This document shows positions 53,701-64,000 of a DNA stretch of 64,000 nucleotides, piece by piece. The DNA lies in the NCBI RefSeq assembly GCF_032854445.1, contig NC_088295.1:74676028-74740027 (forward strand), read 5' to 3'. The notes below the pieces were generated by a model. It searched no databases. It was not told the DNA's origin and worked only from the letters and a program-made list of their open reading frames with translations. The position numbers were made by a program, and so were the translations under genes. The stretch comes from Liolophura sinensis. Lineage: Eukaryota; Mollusca; Polyplacophora; Chitonida; Chitonidae. Each line of letters starts with the position of its first letter. The stretch's first letter is position 1.

Positions 53701-56700
53701 AATATTTGAATTCCTTTCAGCACTCTTAAAAAAAGATCTGGAAAAATAAATGAAAGCATTTTTCCGCATAGTTTTCAGTTGTCTGTATGATGAAACTTAC
53801 TTCATATTATAGTTTTCTTTTACTTCAACAATTTTAACTGGGCTGATTGAAGAGAAGCACATTCTCTTTTATTTACCTGATTTAATGAATATATAAAGGG
53901 AGTCAGATTTATGGGTGAAAAGTCTTGTATAAACAACTGCCCAGCACTCATCATTTTATACTTAAAGGATTAGTGACCAGATTTTGCTACTGGTCCTAAT
54001 TACAAAGATTATAACCTGTCTCAACAGCATATTACCGGGATGGTTTCTGAGAAATGTTATAATGACTTTAAATCCACCAAAAACAACAGATTTATTGCCC
54101 TACCCAATCTCCAGCCAGCTCATCGGATGACTTCCTGTTTTTACAACTGTGTGCACAATAGCAAAGAATTTCACAGAGAAATTCGATATGTTTGTTGTCA
54201 CTCTTGTCTTGTTTTTTAACACTGACCTAAATGGCAAAATTCTAATAGCTCATTAAGGTTGGACTTGGCTGATGTAATTCGGCACAGACCACTGAGTGTC
54301 CAAAGGAAAACTGCATAAATCCACTCTCAATATCTAGTGTTTTTAATTGCCATATTACTCAGATTAATGTACCATTTTTAAATATCTTTTTACACTCAAT
54401 ACAACAACATACTAATACGCAGGGGTGGCTAAGTATGAATAAATAATAAATCTGGACACTGATCCTCTAATATTCTTTTATCTGGTACAAGATAAAAAGG
54501 GGTAGCTAATTATGAATAAATAATAAATCTGGACAGTAATCCTTAAATACTAGTTATCTGGTTCAGAAGTACATGATTTGTTCTTTTTTTGACTGAAATT
54601 TAATGGTGATAGGAAAGCTTTCCTTTGGTACTCTAAATGTCAATCAATTTAAGCACAGCATATTTGGCAGCTAAATGTAGCATAGTTCCACCCAAGGCTT
54701 CTTCATGGACTGTGTTTTCCCCCAGCAATAGGTCAAGCAGTTTAAAGCTTTTGTTTTTTTATAACGATGACTTAGGTCAATCTGCAATCTAATACGAAAT
54801 ACACATTATATGGTTTTTGTTAACTTTTTGTTTAAATGTGGCCCTCTGTTTAAAAACAAGCTTTTCATTTCATTCACGTTCATTTTTTTAAATAGTGTGC
54901 ATACATGTACTTCATTCTTAAATGGACATGCTGAGCTTGACAGTTGTCCATTTTTTTCTAAGTTTAGATATGCAGATTGTTGCACTCTCAGATACGTTGT
55001 AATTAAACACAGATGCTTTAAACAAGGCACTGTTTGACAAGATGACAAGGGATATAGCTGTCAAGATGCTAAGAGTATTATCTGGGGATTTAAACAAAAC
55101 ACACAAACTGGTGCTCAGCCCAGCAATTACCGAAAATCCATCTGACATGGAATTATGATTGATGTAACAAGAACTGCGTCTTTTCTGATATTTAAGATAA
55201 TGCTTCTTTAAACATATTACAATCAGCCATGCACATGTGAATGATGTTTGTGTTAAGATTAGAGACTAAAAATGTTAGGTTTATTCTCCAAATAACTTCC
55301 ACATGTGAAGTATTTATGCACCAGAGATTAAAATCAGGGGAAATATGTGTTAATTGGCCACATCTTCTCATGTGAACTAACTGAATACCAGGCTTCATTT
55401 TCCCCAAAAATCACTAACAACATATTCTGCATATTTTCTCATAAATCATGTTACCTTGTGATGTTATATGATTTAGGCAAAAAAAAAATGGAGCAACAAA
55501 ATGTGTTAAAAGTGACCCAGGTATTACCCATTCACTCACCTCAAAAGCTCCGCAAGACTTCACAGGAAATAGGAAAATGTTTGTAAGAACAATGTCAGAT
55601 GCATCAGCCAATGTGGATGAAATAAGTGACCTGAAAGACTGGTCAACATTATTCTGACTTAGGTGCTGAGCTGGTGGACCAACGTTCTTTGCCATATCAA
55701 AGCTTGCCACCTCATGATTTCCTAGACTCTTAGGTGGCTCAGGGATGTTAATCTGTGATCTGGAGAAAACTGGCTTATCCTTTACATCTTCCAAGAAACA
55801 GTCAGCAAGGAACTGTAGGCATTTTTGTGCGTCATCTATCGTGGACATGTAACCAAAGGTAATCCTCACAGATCCTGTGGGAAGACCGTCCACTAAATCC
55901 TTGTTGTCACCACACACATGACCAGCCTACAAAAGATAGCCCTATTCAATGAGGCCAGGGTCAAATATAGCTCTTAATTTTGGGCACTGTTTTGAGTCTG
56001 ACAATTTGTGCTAAAACTGAGTTGTGAAACTACATGTACATCCAGTATTTAACAGACTAATAATGTGATTTAATAACAAAGGTATTGACCAGGTGAGAAG
56101 TAATATTAGATCAAAACATTTCCAAAATTTCATAACTTCTCTTAACTTGGGGTATATTGTCATTTGCCTCAATTTGGGTACGCGTTACCTGCATCAAAAA
56201 TGACATGCATGTGACGTTTGAACCTTTCCAGAGAACAATAACATCATTTTAGAAGTGATCTGACTGCAGTAGAAATCACAGCTTTTGATGTAAAAATTAC
56301 CTTTATGTTAGCAGTATGCTTCACAAAGTTCACTGTCAAACTCTACCACTCAAAGACATTTTTATAAACAAGAACAACCAGAAAACATAAATAATTATTT
56401 CTAGTTGTACAGTGATTGAAGTTCCTCATTACTTCTATTTCAAATGATGGGGTTTTTTTTTTATAAAACTCACATCATAGTTCTTCTTGATTTGTTCTTC
56501 AGTCAATCCCAGGTGTTTCTGACAAGCTCCGATATTACAGAAACAGCCTGTTCTCAGGTGTATATTATGTAACTGTGCCAGTTTATCCACCTGTGTATAA
56601 AAAACAATATAAAGCTTTAATCTCGTCCCTCTTCACCCAACTGAAATGGAATCCTGCAAAATTTGCTTAGCAGAAATCAACCAGAATCTCAGCGAAATCT

Positions 56701-58789
56701 AGTACCACAAAGCTGTTGCCCCTATTTACTGGAAATGCTTTAATGTCTAGAAAAGTACATCGATTTCGTGGGTTCCATGTTAACAAGACCTGGAATTTTT
56801 AGAACATTTTGAAAATCATTTTTTGACTTTAAAGAAATCTTAAACTACTGAATTGCCACAGGTTTTTTTATTACGGGAATACTGACATGAATTGGAATCC
56901 AGAATTCCTGTTAAAAGTGCCTTAACAAAAGTTCAGTTTCATGACATCTTGATGTATACATGTAATAATCACATCTAAAGAAAGGGCATGCTGCACAATC
57001 GAACCTTTAGAAATGTCCTATATTTACACATGATACAGCAACAAAATAATGTCTTCATTTTGCCACAATGTTTAAATTAACTTTTTTACAAACAAAACCA
57101 ATATATCATTTTGGCAACAACCCCCGAAAAGGCATGCCATCAACTAACAACAAGCACACCTTTAGCAGACACCTACCATTCCACCAGCCTTCATCTGCTG
57201 AGTGTTATGTGTATGAGTTACTGTGCTGGATCATATATATGGTGTTCAGCCATCCGTGACATTCTACAACCAGGATACTACCATTCCACAATGGTAATCG
57301 CTTGTAAGATAAAGGCACCGAGATCTCCCTGGAGAACTATTAGCCGGCGGACTGGAGGGATTATATGGACACATTATCATGGATCATACACATGAGTTAA
57401 CACTGGTGAAGTGTCACAACACTGGTTGTATCCCACTGATAACACAGCAATTATTCATAGATAATAATCCAATAATGAACCATTATCAGACTGGCCATCT
57501 CCTTACCTCAGCAAACCCTGCGTACTGCCCATTACCCCGCAAGATGTTGAAATTCACTACAGCTCCCTGAGTGCTGATGTCATCAAAGACAGTATCGCAG
57601 TAGATCACTGCCAATGGGTTACCGTTTCCATGGTGTAGATTCTTTAGTTCATGGTAAAAGTAGCGTGCCACAGAAAACGTGTGATTGGATATCGCTACCA
57701 TACCACCTGTCAGCAATAAGGGTTCAACAGCCAGGCGTAATTATTTATTTGATTGGTGTCATATGGTTTATCAGGTAAAGCACAGAGAAAACGCCCATGC
57801 ACTTCACCTGGGGCCCATTTTGCACAGCCCATTTTAAGCTTTTTTCAGTTTTCGAATTTTGAAATGTATTTTACTGTAACTGATAAACAAATGGTCTTGA
57901 TCACAGTTTTCTGTTTTAAAAATCAACAATTAAAAGGCCACAGTTCAATCACTTCAAGTTCTCAAATGATCAAAATAAACTTCCAAGATTTCATGACCTT
58001 TAACCTCCCTGGAAAGAAATGTGTCAGAGTTATGTATGTATTTACATGAACAGGTTATTCAAAGCCCTTGCTCAGTTTTATATGACACAATTGTCCGAGA
58101 AGTATTACATAAAAAAATATGTCGTGTGAATGTGACAGAGATTTTTTACAAAAACCACAACAGTTTTTTTTTACTATAAAGCTAGTCAATATTTTTAAAT
58201 ATCACATATTTTAACTATTTAAGCATCAAAAACCTACCACCAATTTTGTTCAAAGCATCAAAGCCATGCCTCAATGAAATAATATCCAGAAAAGACACTG
58301 TCCCATCTTCAAATCTACAACAATAAAACATTCAAGAAAACTTCCAATTATAAGACTTGATTGACCGAATCATTGGCTTTCATTCTGTTTGCATATTTGA
58401 TTAGTGTTTAATTCCATATTCATGAATTGCATGCTTATATAATGGTGGTCTGATTTTTGGGTGGAGGAAACCAGTGTGCATGGTATAACACCACCACTTA
58501 GGAAGGTCTGTCAGCAACTTGCGGTTAGTCATGGATTTCCCCAGGCTCTGTCTGTTTGCCTTCTATCACAATGCTGGGCGCTGTTGCGTAAGTGAAACGT
58601 TCTTGACTACTTCGTAACACCCCAACCAAATAATCACCATTAATCAAAAGGTAGATAACAAACCCAGCCAGAGCAGCGAGAGATTGGTTTTTAAAGCCTC
58701 AAACACAGCTGTATCCAACACAGCCATTTCAAACACTATATATATGTATACTATAACCTTTATGATTTATGTATGTCTCTGCCATATCA

Positions 58790-58847
<58 letters not shown>

Positions 58848-58947
58848 ACTATAGCCATTATGATTTATGTATGTCTCAGCTATATCAAACACTATATATA
58901 TGTATCCTATAACATTTCTGATTTATGTATGTCTCAGCCATATCAAA

Positions 58948-59003
<56 letters not shown>

Positions 59004-62000
59004 TATAGCCTTGATGATTTATGTATGTCTCAGCCATATCAAACACTACATATTTATGTATACTATTTGATTTATATGTATGTATGTCTAATTCAGGTAA
59101 TGCATGTATGAAACCATCTGAAACAATGTGAAACCCAGCAATCTGCAAGACGCCTCAACATATCTACACAGAAGTTTGCCAAATGTGACCGCAATGCAGA
59201 TATTACATCTACTGTACAATGTCACATAAGAATAATGACCAGTGAAAAGGCTGATCTCATCTGCATGATTATCTTCATTTAATAATGATTGAGCTACTCA
59301 GTATGGTACCTGTCAGGAATTCTGGGAGTGTCGACATGGAATTGCGACTTGGCCACACTCACAGCCACTGTCCCTCCACCAAAGTAAGTCTTCTTCAGGG
59401 TTTTGACAGCATCTCTATGTACAACCAGAGCTCCTGCAAATCCCAAAGCCGAATGTGAACTCTTAGTAAATAGTACTACACATGAAAAAAAAACTTAAAT
59501 TAAGGTATTGATTTAATAATAATGGACAAAATAATTGCTTTTAATGCCCACCATTTGTAGTGACTGATTTGACTGATCGGTGTTTTTAAGTAAAAGACAG
59601 CTAAAATATGAAGTTTCATCATACAGACAACTGTAAACTATGCGTAAAAGTTCTTACATTTATTTATTATTTTTTTGTTTTTAGATTTCTTAAAGAGCAT
59701 TGAAAGGCATTCAAATATTTGAATAAAATGGTGGGCTTTATGAGCCATACTGACTAGGAAATCTGACGTCACGTCACCAATTTTTCCTGACCTTCACCAG
59801 AAGGAAGAAATTTTTGAGAACATTACTTCAGTAATCTTTCACTCATGGGTAAAAAGGGTTATTACAACATTTACTGTCGTGATTTGATTTGGATAAACTT
59901 CCTGTGAAATCTGAGTTTCTAAACTCTGACAGTATCGTCCACAAAGCCAACCTTAGAATTCAAACATTTGAACACAGTTAATTCTCAAAAATCTAAAAAA
60001 ATACCGGTAAATGAAAGTAGGTATATTTATGCATAGTTTTAAATGGTCTATTTAGTGGTGCCTGCTTCAGCTTTAGATGTCTTTCCCTTTAAATGCTCAT
60101 TTTCAAGCACTTTTGACATACATAATGGCAGTCAGCTGGAGGGCCTGGCATAAACCACTGACACTCACCAGTTACTCTAACATTTGTAATCAACAAAATT
60201 TGTGCATGCAAATTAAAATGTAAATAATTAAAAGCTATCCAAACAACTTATCTGCCACACATGTATAACCAGGCATAATTTAGTTCATGTCAACTGATAT
60301 ATTCTGTAGGCACATGTATACAAATGGTGAATCTGGCATATTCATGCCCAAGACTCCTCATCTGTGTGTTTAACAAGAACAAATTTACTGTTGGACAGTT
60401 TAATAACTGTCAAGGGTGCTTATATACCCCGGGATGCTGTTTTCTGATTTATCCTGGGACAGCGAACCCATATAAACAAAGCTTGGGAATTGATTAAAGG
60501 TTGTAGTTTATTTGTCTCGGCAGATCTAGTATGCTGCCTGGCTGTGCTTACATCAATACAGTTCTAATCACAACAACGCAGCGCTAAGTTAGACAGCTCG
60601 CCTGTCAGGACTCAGTGACAAATAGTGAGATGGAAGCTTCAGTGAAAATGGTCGCGTTTAAGATGGTTCCTGTCACACAGGGGCTGATTTACAGGTCCTT
60701 CGTGGGAAAACTAACCATCTATTTGCCTATTCAATTAAGATTCTGTCAGGCTGATTTTAGGCAGACAGCAGCAAATGGCCGTTCAATATGGCTGCCCTTC
60801 CATAGTATCACCGCCACATTTACACTCATTTGTTCACCAGGGCACTCGGTGTCTCTCCCACATGCTCTTACTTATCATCCTACGGATGTCTTAATCTTGT
60901 TTTATCGTCACCTTTACAGAAAATCCTTCCCAAGCCTACTTATATGAGAGCACTTATTTAGCACCTGATGAGAGGCTGGCATAAAAGTTCCCCCTAAATC
61001 TGACAAATGACCAGACTGATACACAAATGGCTCAACTGCTGTTTTATCATCCCACCATCGTACCCACATGGTTTATCAACCCGTCTTCAGGCTTCTAAAT
61101 CACTAAAGCAAAGAAAGAGGAATAATCGAAAGAAAAAAAATAGATTATATGAATGCCAAAATTTTTAATTATCTTCTAGAAGAAAGACGTCATTTCTTTA
61201 TTTATGTATCTATTGATTTATTTGATTGCTGCTTAGCAATACTGAAACTGCCAGCCAGTTTCTTGGGTGGTGGAAACAAGAGTTCCTGGAGTACTTTTGA
61301 CACATTACTGGCAAACTTAATTTTCTTTCACAAAGATATTCTTGTTAAATTTTTACCTGTATATGTCAATTTACAAAAAACTTCCTTCTGACACAAATTT
61401 ACCACCCTCCAGCTGTGGAAGAGAAGAATATTTATTCCTAAATATTATGATTGGTTTTTTATTCCATGTCCAAGTACATTTCACATACATGTAGGAGTAA
61501 TTCACTCCTAGTAAGACTGATTCACAACCAGTCTCCTAATCTTTAAGAATTACAAATTTCGTTCATATATATACATGTAACTACCGCCAGTGCCCTTATC
61601 ACTGGTTTTCAGTTTCTATGACCATAGAATCCTTGATTTAAGAGTACAGGAACCCAGGGAGAATTTGGAATCACCTAAAACTAAGGGGCTATTAAATTTC
61701 CAACTATTTTGCAAGATCTGGACTAGAACTCTTGACTTCAAAAGCCAATCATCTGTAGGACAGGAACATATCCTTGTGTTGTTAAGTTATTATCCACAAC
61801 ATAGCATTTTTTCTCATACCATTTCATTTGATGATCTTTTTAAGAAAAACTTTCTTAGAATGTTACAGGTGGTTTTGTACTCAATATATCAATCAAATAA
61901 TACCCAGTGATTAGACCGGATAATGAAAATGTCAGAAACCGTCACAAAACTTGCCTTGGCATGCTTTAATGCCCTTCAACAAAAGGGCAGGGTAGGATTT

Positions 62001-63994
62001 AAATTGTGGTTTAAGTGAAACTCAGAAAAAACTCCGAATTACATTGATCACACAAAAACAGAGGATATAATGTACAGCATTCAGGCAGTTTAAATCATGA
62101 TCAAACCCTTGGCAGTTTGATGTGAAAAATGGTCGATAAGATCGGAAGAATGGGTTCCTAAAGAGACAAAGAGGAAGCTACTAAAAATAGCATAATTTAA
62201 TAACTATTAATATACACCAACTGTCATCAATTTTTTTGTCATCCAAAGATGCATGACATCAAACTGTATTACCCTAGGGAAAAAAAAAAGAATACTTTGA
62301 CTCCAGCTTTCTAAATCTGTTCCTGTAAAACACTGTCCTGACAGTTTTGTGCTCTCTCCTCCAAGCGTTATCATTACCATTTGTTTTTTTCTTGGTTTAA
62401 TCCTAAGAAACAATTTGCTACCTAATGATATTATCCCAGATGTATAATGGCTCCTGGATGTTGGAATGATGATCTGTCATCCATGGAAATTGCCCTGGAC
62501 TAATGGTATGAACTTTATACCATTACTTTGTTTGACCTTCCATCATGGACCCATAGGTACAAACATGTGCCCGCAGAGTCAGAGAGAATAAGAGTAGGAC
62601 ACTGGGATGCATTTAACATCCATGCAGGATTATAGGATGTTATATTTATAATCAACAAATCTTTCCCACACTCCTCCGTCATGGGAACTTACAGGTGGGT
62701 TAAATATCCCTGTATATTCTTCTGCAACATACTCTCATATATTGCAGACCTATTCCAATTGCTGATTTCCGTCTTTAACTCCTTTTCAGCACCTACAAAC
62801 TTTGTGCCATTATCTTCACGTAGGAACTAGTTGATGAGACAGTATGTTGCTCCATATCTGGTCAACTTTTTTACAAGAATTTGGCACACATATGTAAAAC
62901 ACAGTTTTCACTGTTTATCCAGTGATCCACATGTATTTTACAAGTGCCTCTAATTCAGCATGTACATGCATGCGAGTCACTGGCCACTACAAGGCAGAAA
63001 TTGGACTTAAAGTATGCATGAAGTCAAATGCAACAGAGGACTGAGTCCAAAAATATTTAAAATAAACAGAATAAAATAGCCTTTAGAACAGTTTTGATGG
63101 ACAGTTTTAATAGTACCGACTTCCTCATATCATTTATATCTAATTTAAGGGTGAAGATGAAGCTTAAAGTCTTCAAAATTTGCAGAACTGTTGTTGACCT
63201 CCACAAAGTGGATAGCTGAAATATGGGGTGAGAAAACCAAGCCAATTAAGCACAGAGAAATTCACCATGCTCCAACAGGTACCTGACATAGATTACAGTT
63301 TAAAGCTGTAGCCGCCTGCTACAAGTGCGCTAGAAGTGAGCCAAGGCAAGTTGCCAACAATGTCTGGCCCCAAAAGAACTGCACATGTTGCGACTGTCTG
63401 AATGAACATGACCCCAATAGATAAAAAAATGTCCAAAATGCTAAAACCCAAGCCACACAGAGGTAATCAGTAAGGATACATAGTGAATGTTGGGCCCTCT
63501 CACCAAAGTCAACTTTCTAAAACTTGTTAAGTGGATTCAAGGTGCTTCTTGTCATTACTAACCATTTCAGCAGGGATTTTGGTCTTGAGGGAGCTCTTGT
63601 TTTGCTTCACCTCTCTGAGAACGTAAGATCTTACCTAATCCTGTTGGGTAACCAAACATCTTATAGAAGGAGAGAGATACAAAGTCTGGTTTGTGTTGGG
63701 AAAGGTCTAAAGGTGATGTGCCGAGCAGTGCAGCAGAATCCAATAACGTGAACCAGGGTCCAGCACAACTTTTCTGCACAGGAAAATCCCCTTTTTTCGC
63801 CTTGATGAGCCAGTCGAGCGGATATTTACGACCGGAGAAATTGGATTGTGCAGGGATGGCCCAGAGACAGTTGCCTCTAGGTGTGTGCTCCCTACGAGAG
63901 CCTCGCACATCTAATATCTGCCCGTTACTCGCTTGATGTCCCGCCCCGGGCATCGAAACCCCCATCAAATCAGCCTCTTCAAAACAAATTATTT
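47728..63994 (-). CDS. MOCOS: Molybdenum cofactor sulfurase, 13 exons, N-terminus beyond right edge
   Basis: MOCOS transfers sulfur from cysteine onto the molybdenum cofactor of xanthine dehydrogenase and aldehyde oxidase in the cytosol. Exons on the minus strand: 63635-63994, 59310-59433, 58241-58314, 57507-57706, 56474-56590, 55540-55926, 52160-52322, 51569-51656, 50924-51048, 49891-50031, 48997-49106, 48390-48494, 47728-47814. They give 692 residues plus TAA with consistent phases. The NifS-like class V aminotransferase domain includes IPAQSNFSG, TSPLDLS and the PLP-lysine motif SFYKMFGYPTGLG (lysine codon 63660-63662), then YFGGGT and the sulfur-carrying RTGCFCNIGACQ (cysteine codons 56543-56545 and 56537-56539). 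GHVCGDNKDL and PTGSVRITFGYMST follow. The MOSC N-terminal part starts LTNIFLFPVKSCGAFEV, and the MOSC domain has FRGNLV, EAFEEESW, RCQMVSMDQRTGE and PFGVYLRW. The outermost exon is open to the window edge; an acceptor GTGCAG ends at 63995 and fits the phase. About 190 N-terminal residues are missing by comparison with human (888). Confidence 0.95.
47919..48141 (-). mobile_element. tRNA-derived SINE, family A, in the last MOCOS intron region
   Basis: GATTGGTGTTTTAGGCCGTA, CTCAAGAATATTTCACTTAT, GCATGAGCTGGACTTGAACT (B-box side) and GGAAGGCTCCTGGGTCATTG. The extreme head is missing. It lies in the intron between MOCOS exons 48390-48494 and 47728-47814, in the same orientation as the gene. Confidence 0.85.
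49171..49618. repeat. 49-bp minisatellite, nine copies, in a MOCOS intron
   Basis: The unit contains GTGTACAGACAACGACTATG, GCATGACTGTACATCTTATC and CTTTATAAT. The copies are nearly identical. It lies in the intron between exons 49891-50031 and 48997-49106, inside the stretch missing from the partial duplication at 50131-50338. Confidence 0.95.
50131..50338 (-). pseudogene. Chimeric duplicated MOCOS pseudo-exon
   Basis: 50131-50204 repeats 48991-49064 without a mismatch: the end of exon 48997-49106 plus its donor. 50204-50338 repeats 49996-50130 with about three mismatches: the start of exon 49891-50031 plus its acceptor and upstream intron. On the minus strand the two pieces make one exon-like block with a working-looking acceptor (CTCTCAG/ACAAG) and donor (GTG/GTAAAC). 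Entered in the normal MOCOS phase, it reads TSAPMA and then TAA. Splicing into it would therefore truncate the protein inside the MOSC region. It is best read as a tandem duplication of about 1.1 kb followed by an internal deletion of about 0.93 kb. An assembly error is the alternative. Confidence 0.85.
53349..53805. mobile_element. Foldback MITE-like element, about 460 bp, copy 1
   Basis: The ends are imperfect inverted repeats of at least 40 bases: TTGAAGTAGGCATCACTAAA ... ACTTAAAACTATGC against ATGAAGTAAGTTTCATCATA ... ACTGAAAACTATGC. The interior contains GGAAGTTTATCCAAATCAAA, ACAGTGAATGTTGTAATAAC and GGTGACGTGACGTCAGAG. The whole unit recurs in reverse orientation at 59607-60070. No open frame of note. 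Confidence 0.82.
54421..54562. repeat. Two-copy tandem repeat of about 75 bp
   Basis: GGGGTGGCTAAGTATGAATA then AATAATAAATCTGGACA occurs twice in tandem with small differences. Confidence 0.85.
57738..57766 (-). mobile_element. SINE family A tail fragment
   Basis: AATTATTTATTTGATTGGTG matches the 3' tail of the family and nothing more. Confidence 0.35.
58398..58634. mobile_element. Two SINE family A fragments facing opposite ways
   Basis: 58398-58472 (TTTGATTAGTGTTTAATTCC, then GGGTGGAGGAAACCA) is a diverged 3' end on the minus strand. 58499-58634 (AGGAAGGTCTGTCAGCAACT ... GTGAAACGTTCTTGAC) is a 5'-truncated copy on the plus strand. They lie tail outward in the MOCOS intron upstream of exon 58241-58314. 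Confidence 0.6.
58733..59090. repeat. Compound repeat: unit of about 65 bp with embedded (TA)n runs
   Basis: TGATTTATGTATGTCTCAGC followed by CATATCAAACACTATATA recurs four or five times. In two units the TATATA part has expanded into TA runs of about 50 bases (58793-58844 and 58952-59003). The Tyr-Ile-rich open frames over it are artefacts. Confidence 0.9.
59607..60070. mobile_element. Foldback MITE-like element, about 460 bp, copy 2 (inverted relative to copy 1)
   Basis: ATGAAGTTTCATCATACAGA ... ACTATGC at the left, then CTGACGTCACGTCACC, GTTATTACAACATTTACTGT and GATTTGGATAAACTTCCTGT, ending AACTATGC-complement and AGTGGTGCCTGCTTCAG. It is the reverse complement of 53349-53805 along its length. 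Confidence 0.82.
61195..61275 (-). mobile_element. SINE family A 3' fragment, diverged
   Basis: TTTATTTATGTATCTATTGA, TTTATTTGATTGCTGCTTA, then GGGTGGTGGAAACAAGAG follows the family order loosely. Confidence 0.4.
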
Positions 63995-64000
63995 CTGCAC

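Larger units (their letters stand above)
52323..55539. other. Large MOCOS intron with a MITE copy
   Basis: No coding exon is needed or seen between the exon ending KSCGAFE and the one beginning VTEWQIG; both are phase 0. It holds a foldback element (53349-53805) and a two-copy tandem repeat (54421-54562). Confidence 0.8.
59434..63634. other. Largest MOCOS intron seen in the window (4.2 kb)
   Basis: The intron between the exon with SFYKMFGYPTGLG and the exon beginning ALVVHRD. It holds MITE copy 2 and a SINE fragment at about 61195-61275. No missing protein segment is expected here, and none of its open frames resembles a known protein. Confidence 0.8.

Noticed and set aside
58773..59148. Tyr-Ile-rich open frames on both strands
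   Set aside because: They translate TA microsatellites.
60615..60947. 110-codon plus-strand open frame
   Set aside because: No recognisable similarity, no splice or promoter context, and it lies antisense in a MOCOS intron.
63691..63936. 81-codon plus-strand open frame at the right edge
   Set aside because: Antisense shadow of the MOCOS exon 63635-63994, whose minus-strand translation has clear family motifs.

Overview
The window is animal nuclear DNA: AT-rich, with intron-rich genes using GT-AG introns. Two tRNA-derived SINE families (one with a CACT-repeat tail), many small foldback elements, many minisatellites and a very frequent ACATGTAC/TACATGTA word point to a lophotrochozoan, most likely a mollusc. 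That taxonomic call is an inference. All genes were found by reading exons by eye and checking that splice phases and exon lengths add up.

Layout, left to right. (1) About 118-11074, minus strand: the 5' part of a chimaerin-type gene (SH2 form, like vertebrate alpha2/beta2 chimaerin). The SH2 domain is complete; the C1 and RhoGAP parts lie beyond the left edge. A possible first exon sits at 20778-20784. (2) 11.1-20.7 kb: no convincing coding sequence, only repeats. It is either intergenic or the first intron of the chimaerin gene. (3) 22227-40085, plus strand: a complete alpha-COP gene (COPA), 32 coding exons, 1227 residues, no frame break. (4) 40.8-42.3 kb: a large 58-bp minisatellite between convergent genes. 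(5) 43479-45656, minus: a complete four-exon gene for the mitochondrial ATP synthase c-subunit lysine methyltransferase (ATPSCKMT/FAM173B), whose last coding exon has been tandemly copied into its own 3' flank. (6) 47728-63994, minus: molybdenum cofactor sulfurase (MOCOS), 13 exons with the 3' end complete and the N-terminus beyond the right edge. It carries a recent internal duplication that made a chimeric pseudo-exon.

The four genes belong to unrelated housekeeping and signalling processes (Rac signalling, Golgi-to-ER COPI transport, mitochondrial protein methylation, molybdoenzyme maturation); nothing suggests a functional cluster. COPA and ATPSCKMT converge, ATPSCKMT and MOCOS are in tandem, and the chimaerin gene and COPA diverge.

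I found no new multi-gene system. The observations most worth checking are structural: the exon-derived tandem repeat at the 3' end of ATPSCKMT, the chimeric duplicated exon in MOCOS, an inverted pair of foldback elements about 6 kb apart in MOCOS introns, and the candidate far-upstream first exon of the chimaerin gene close to the COPA promoter.
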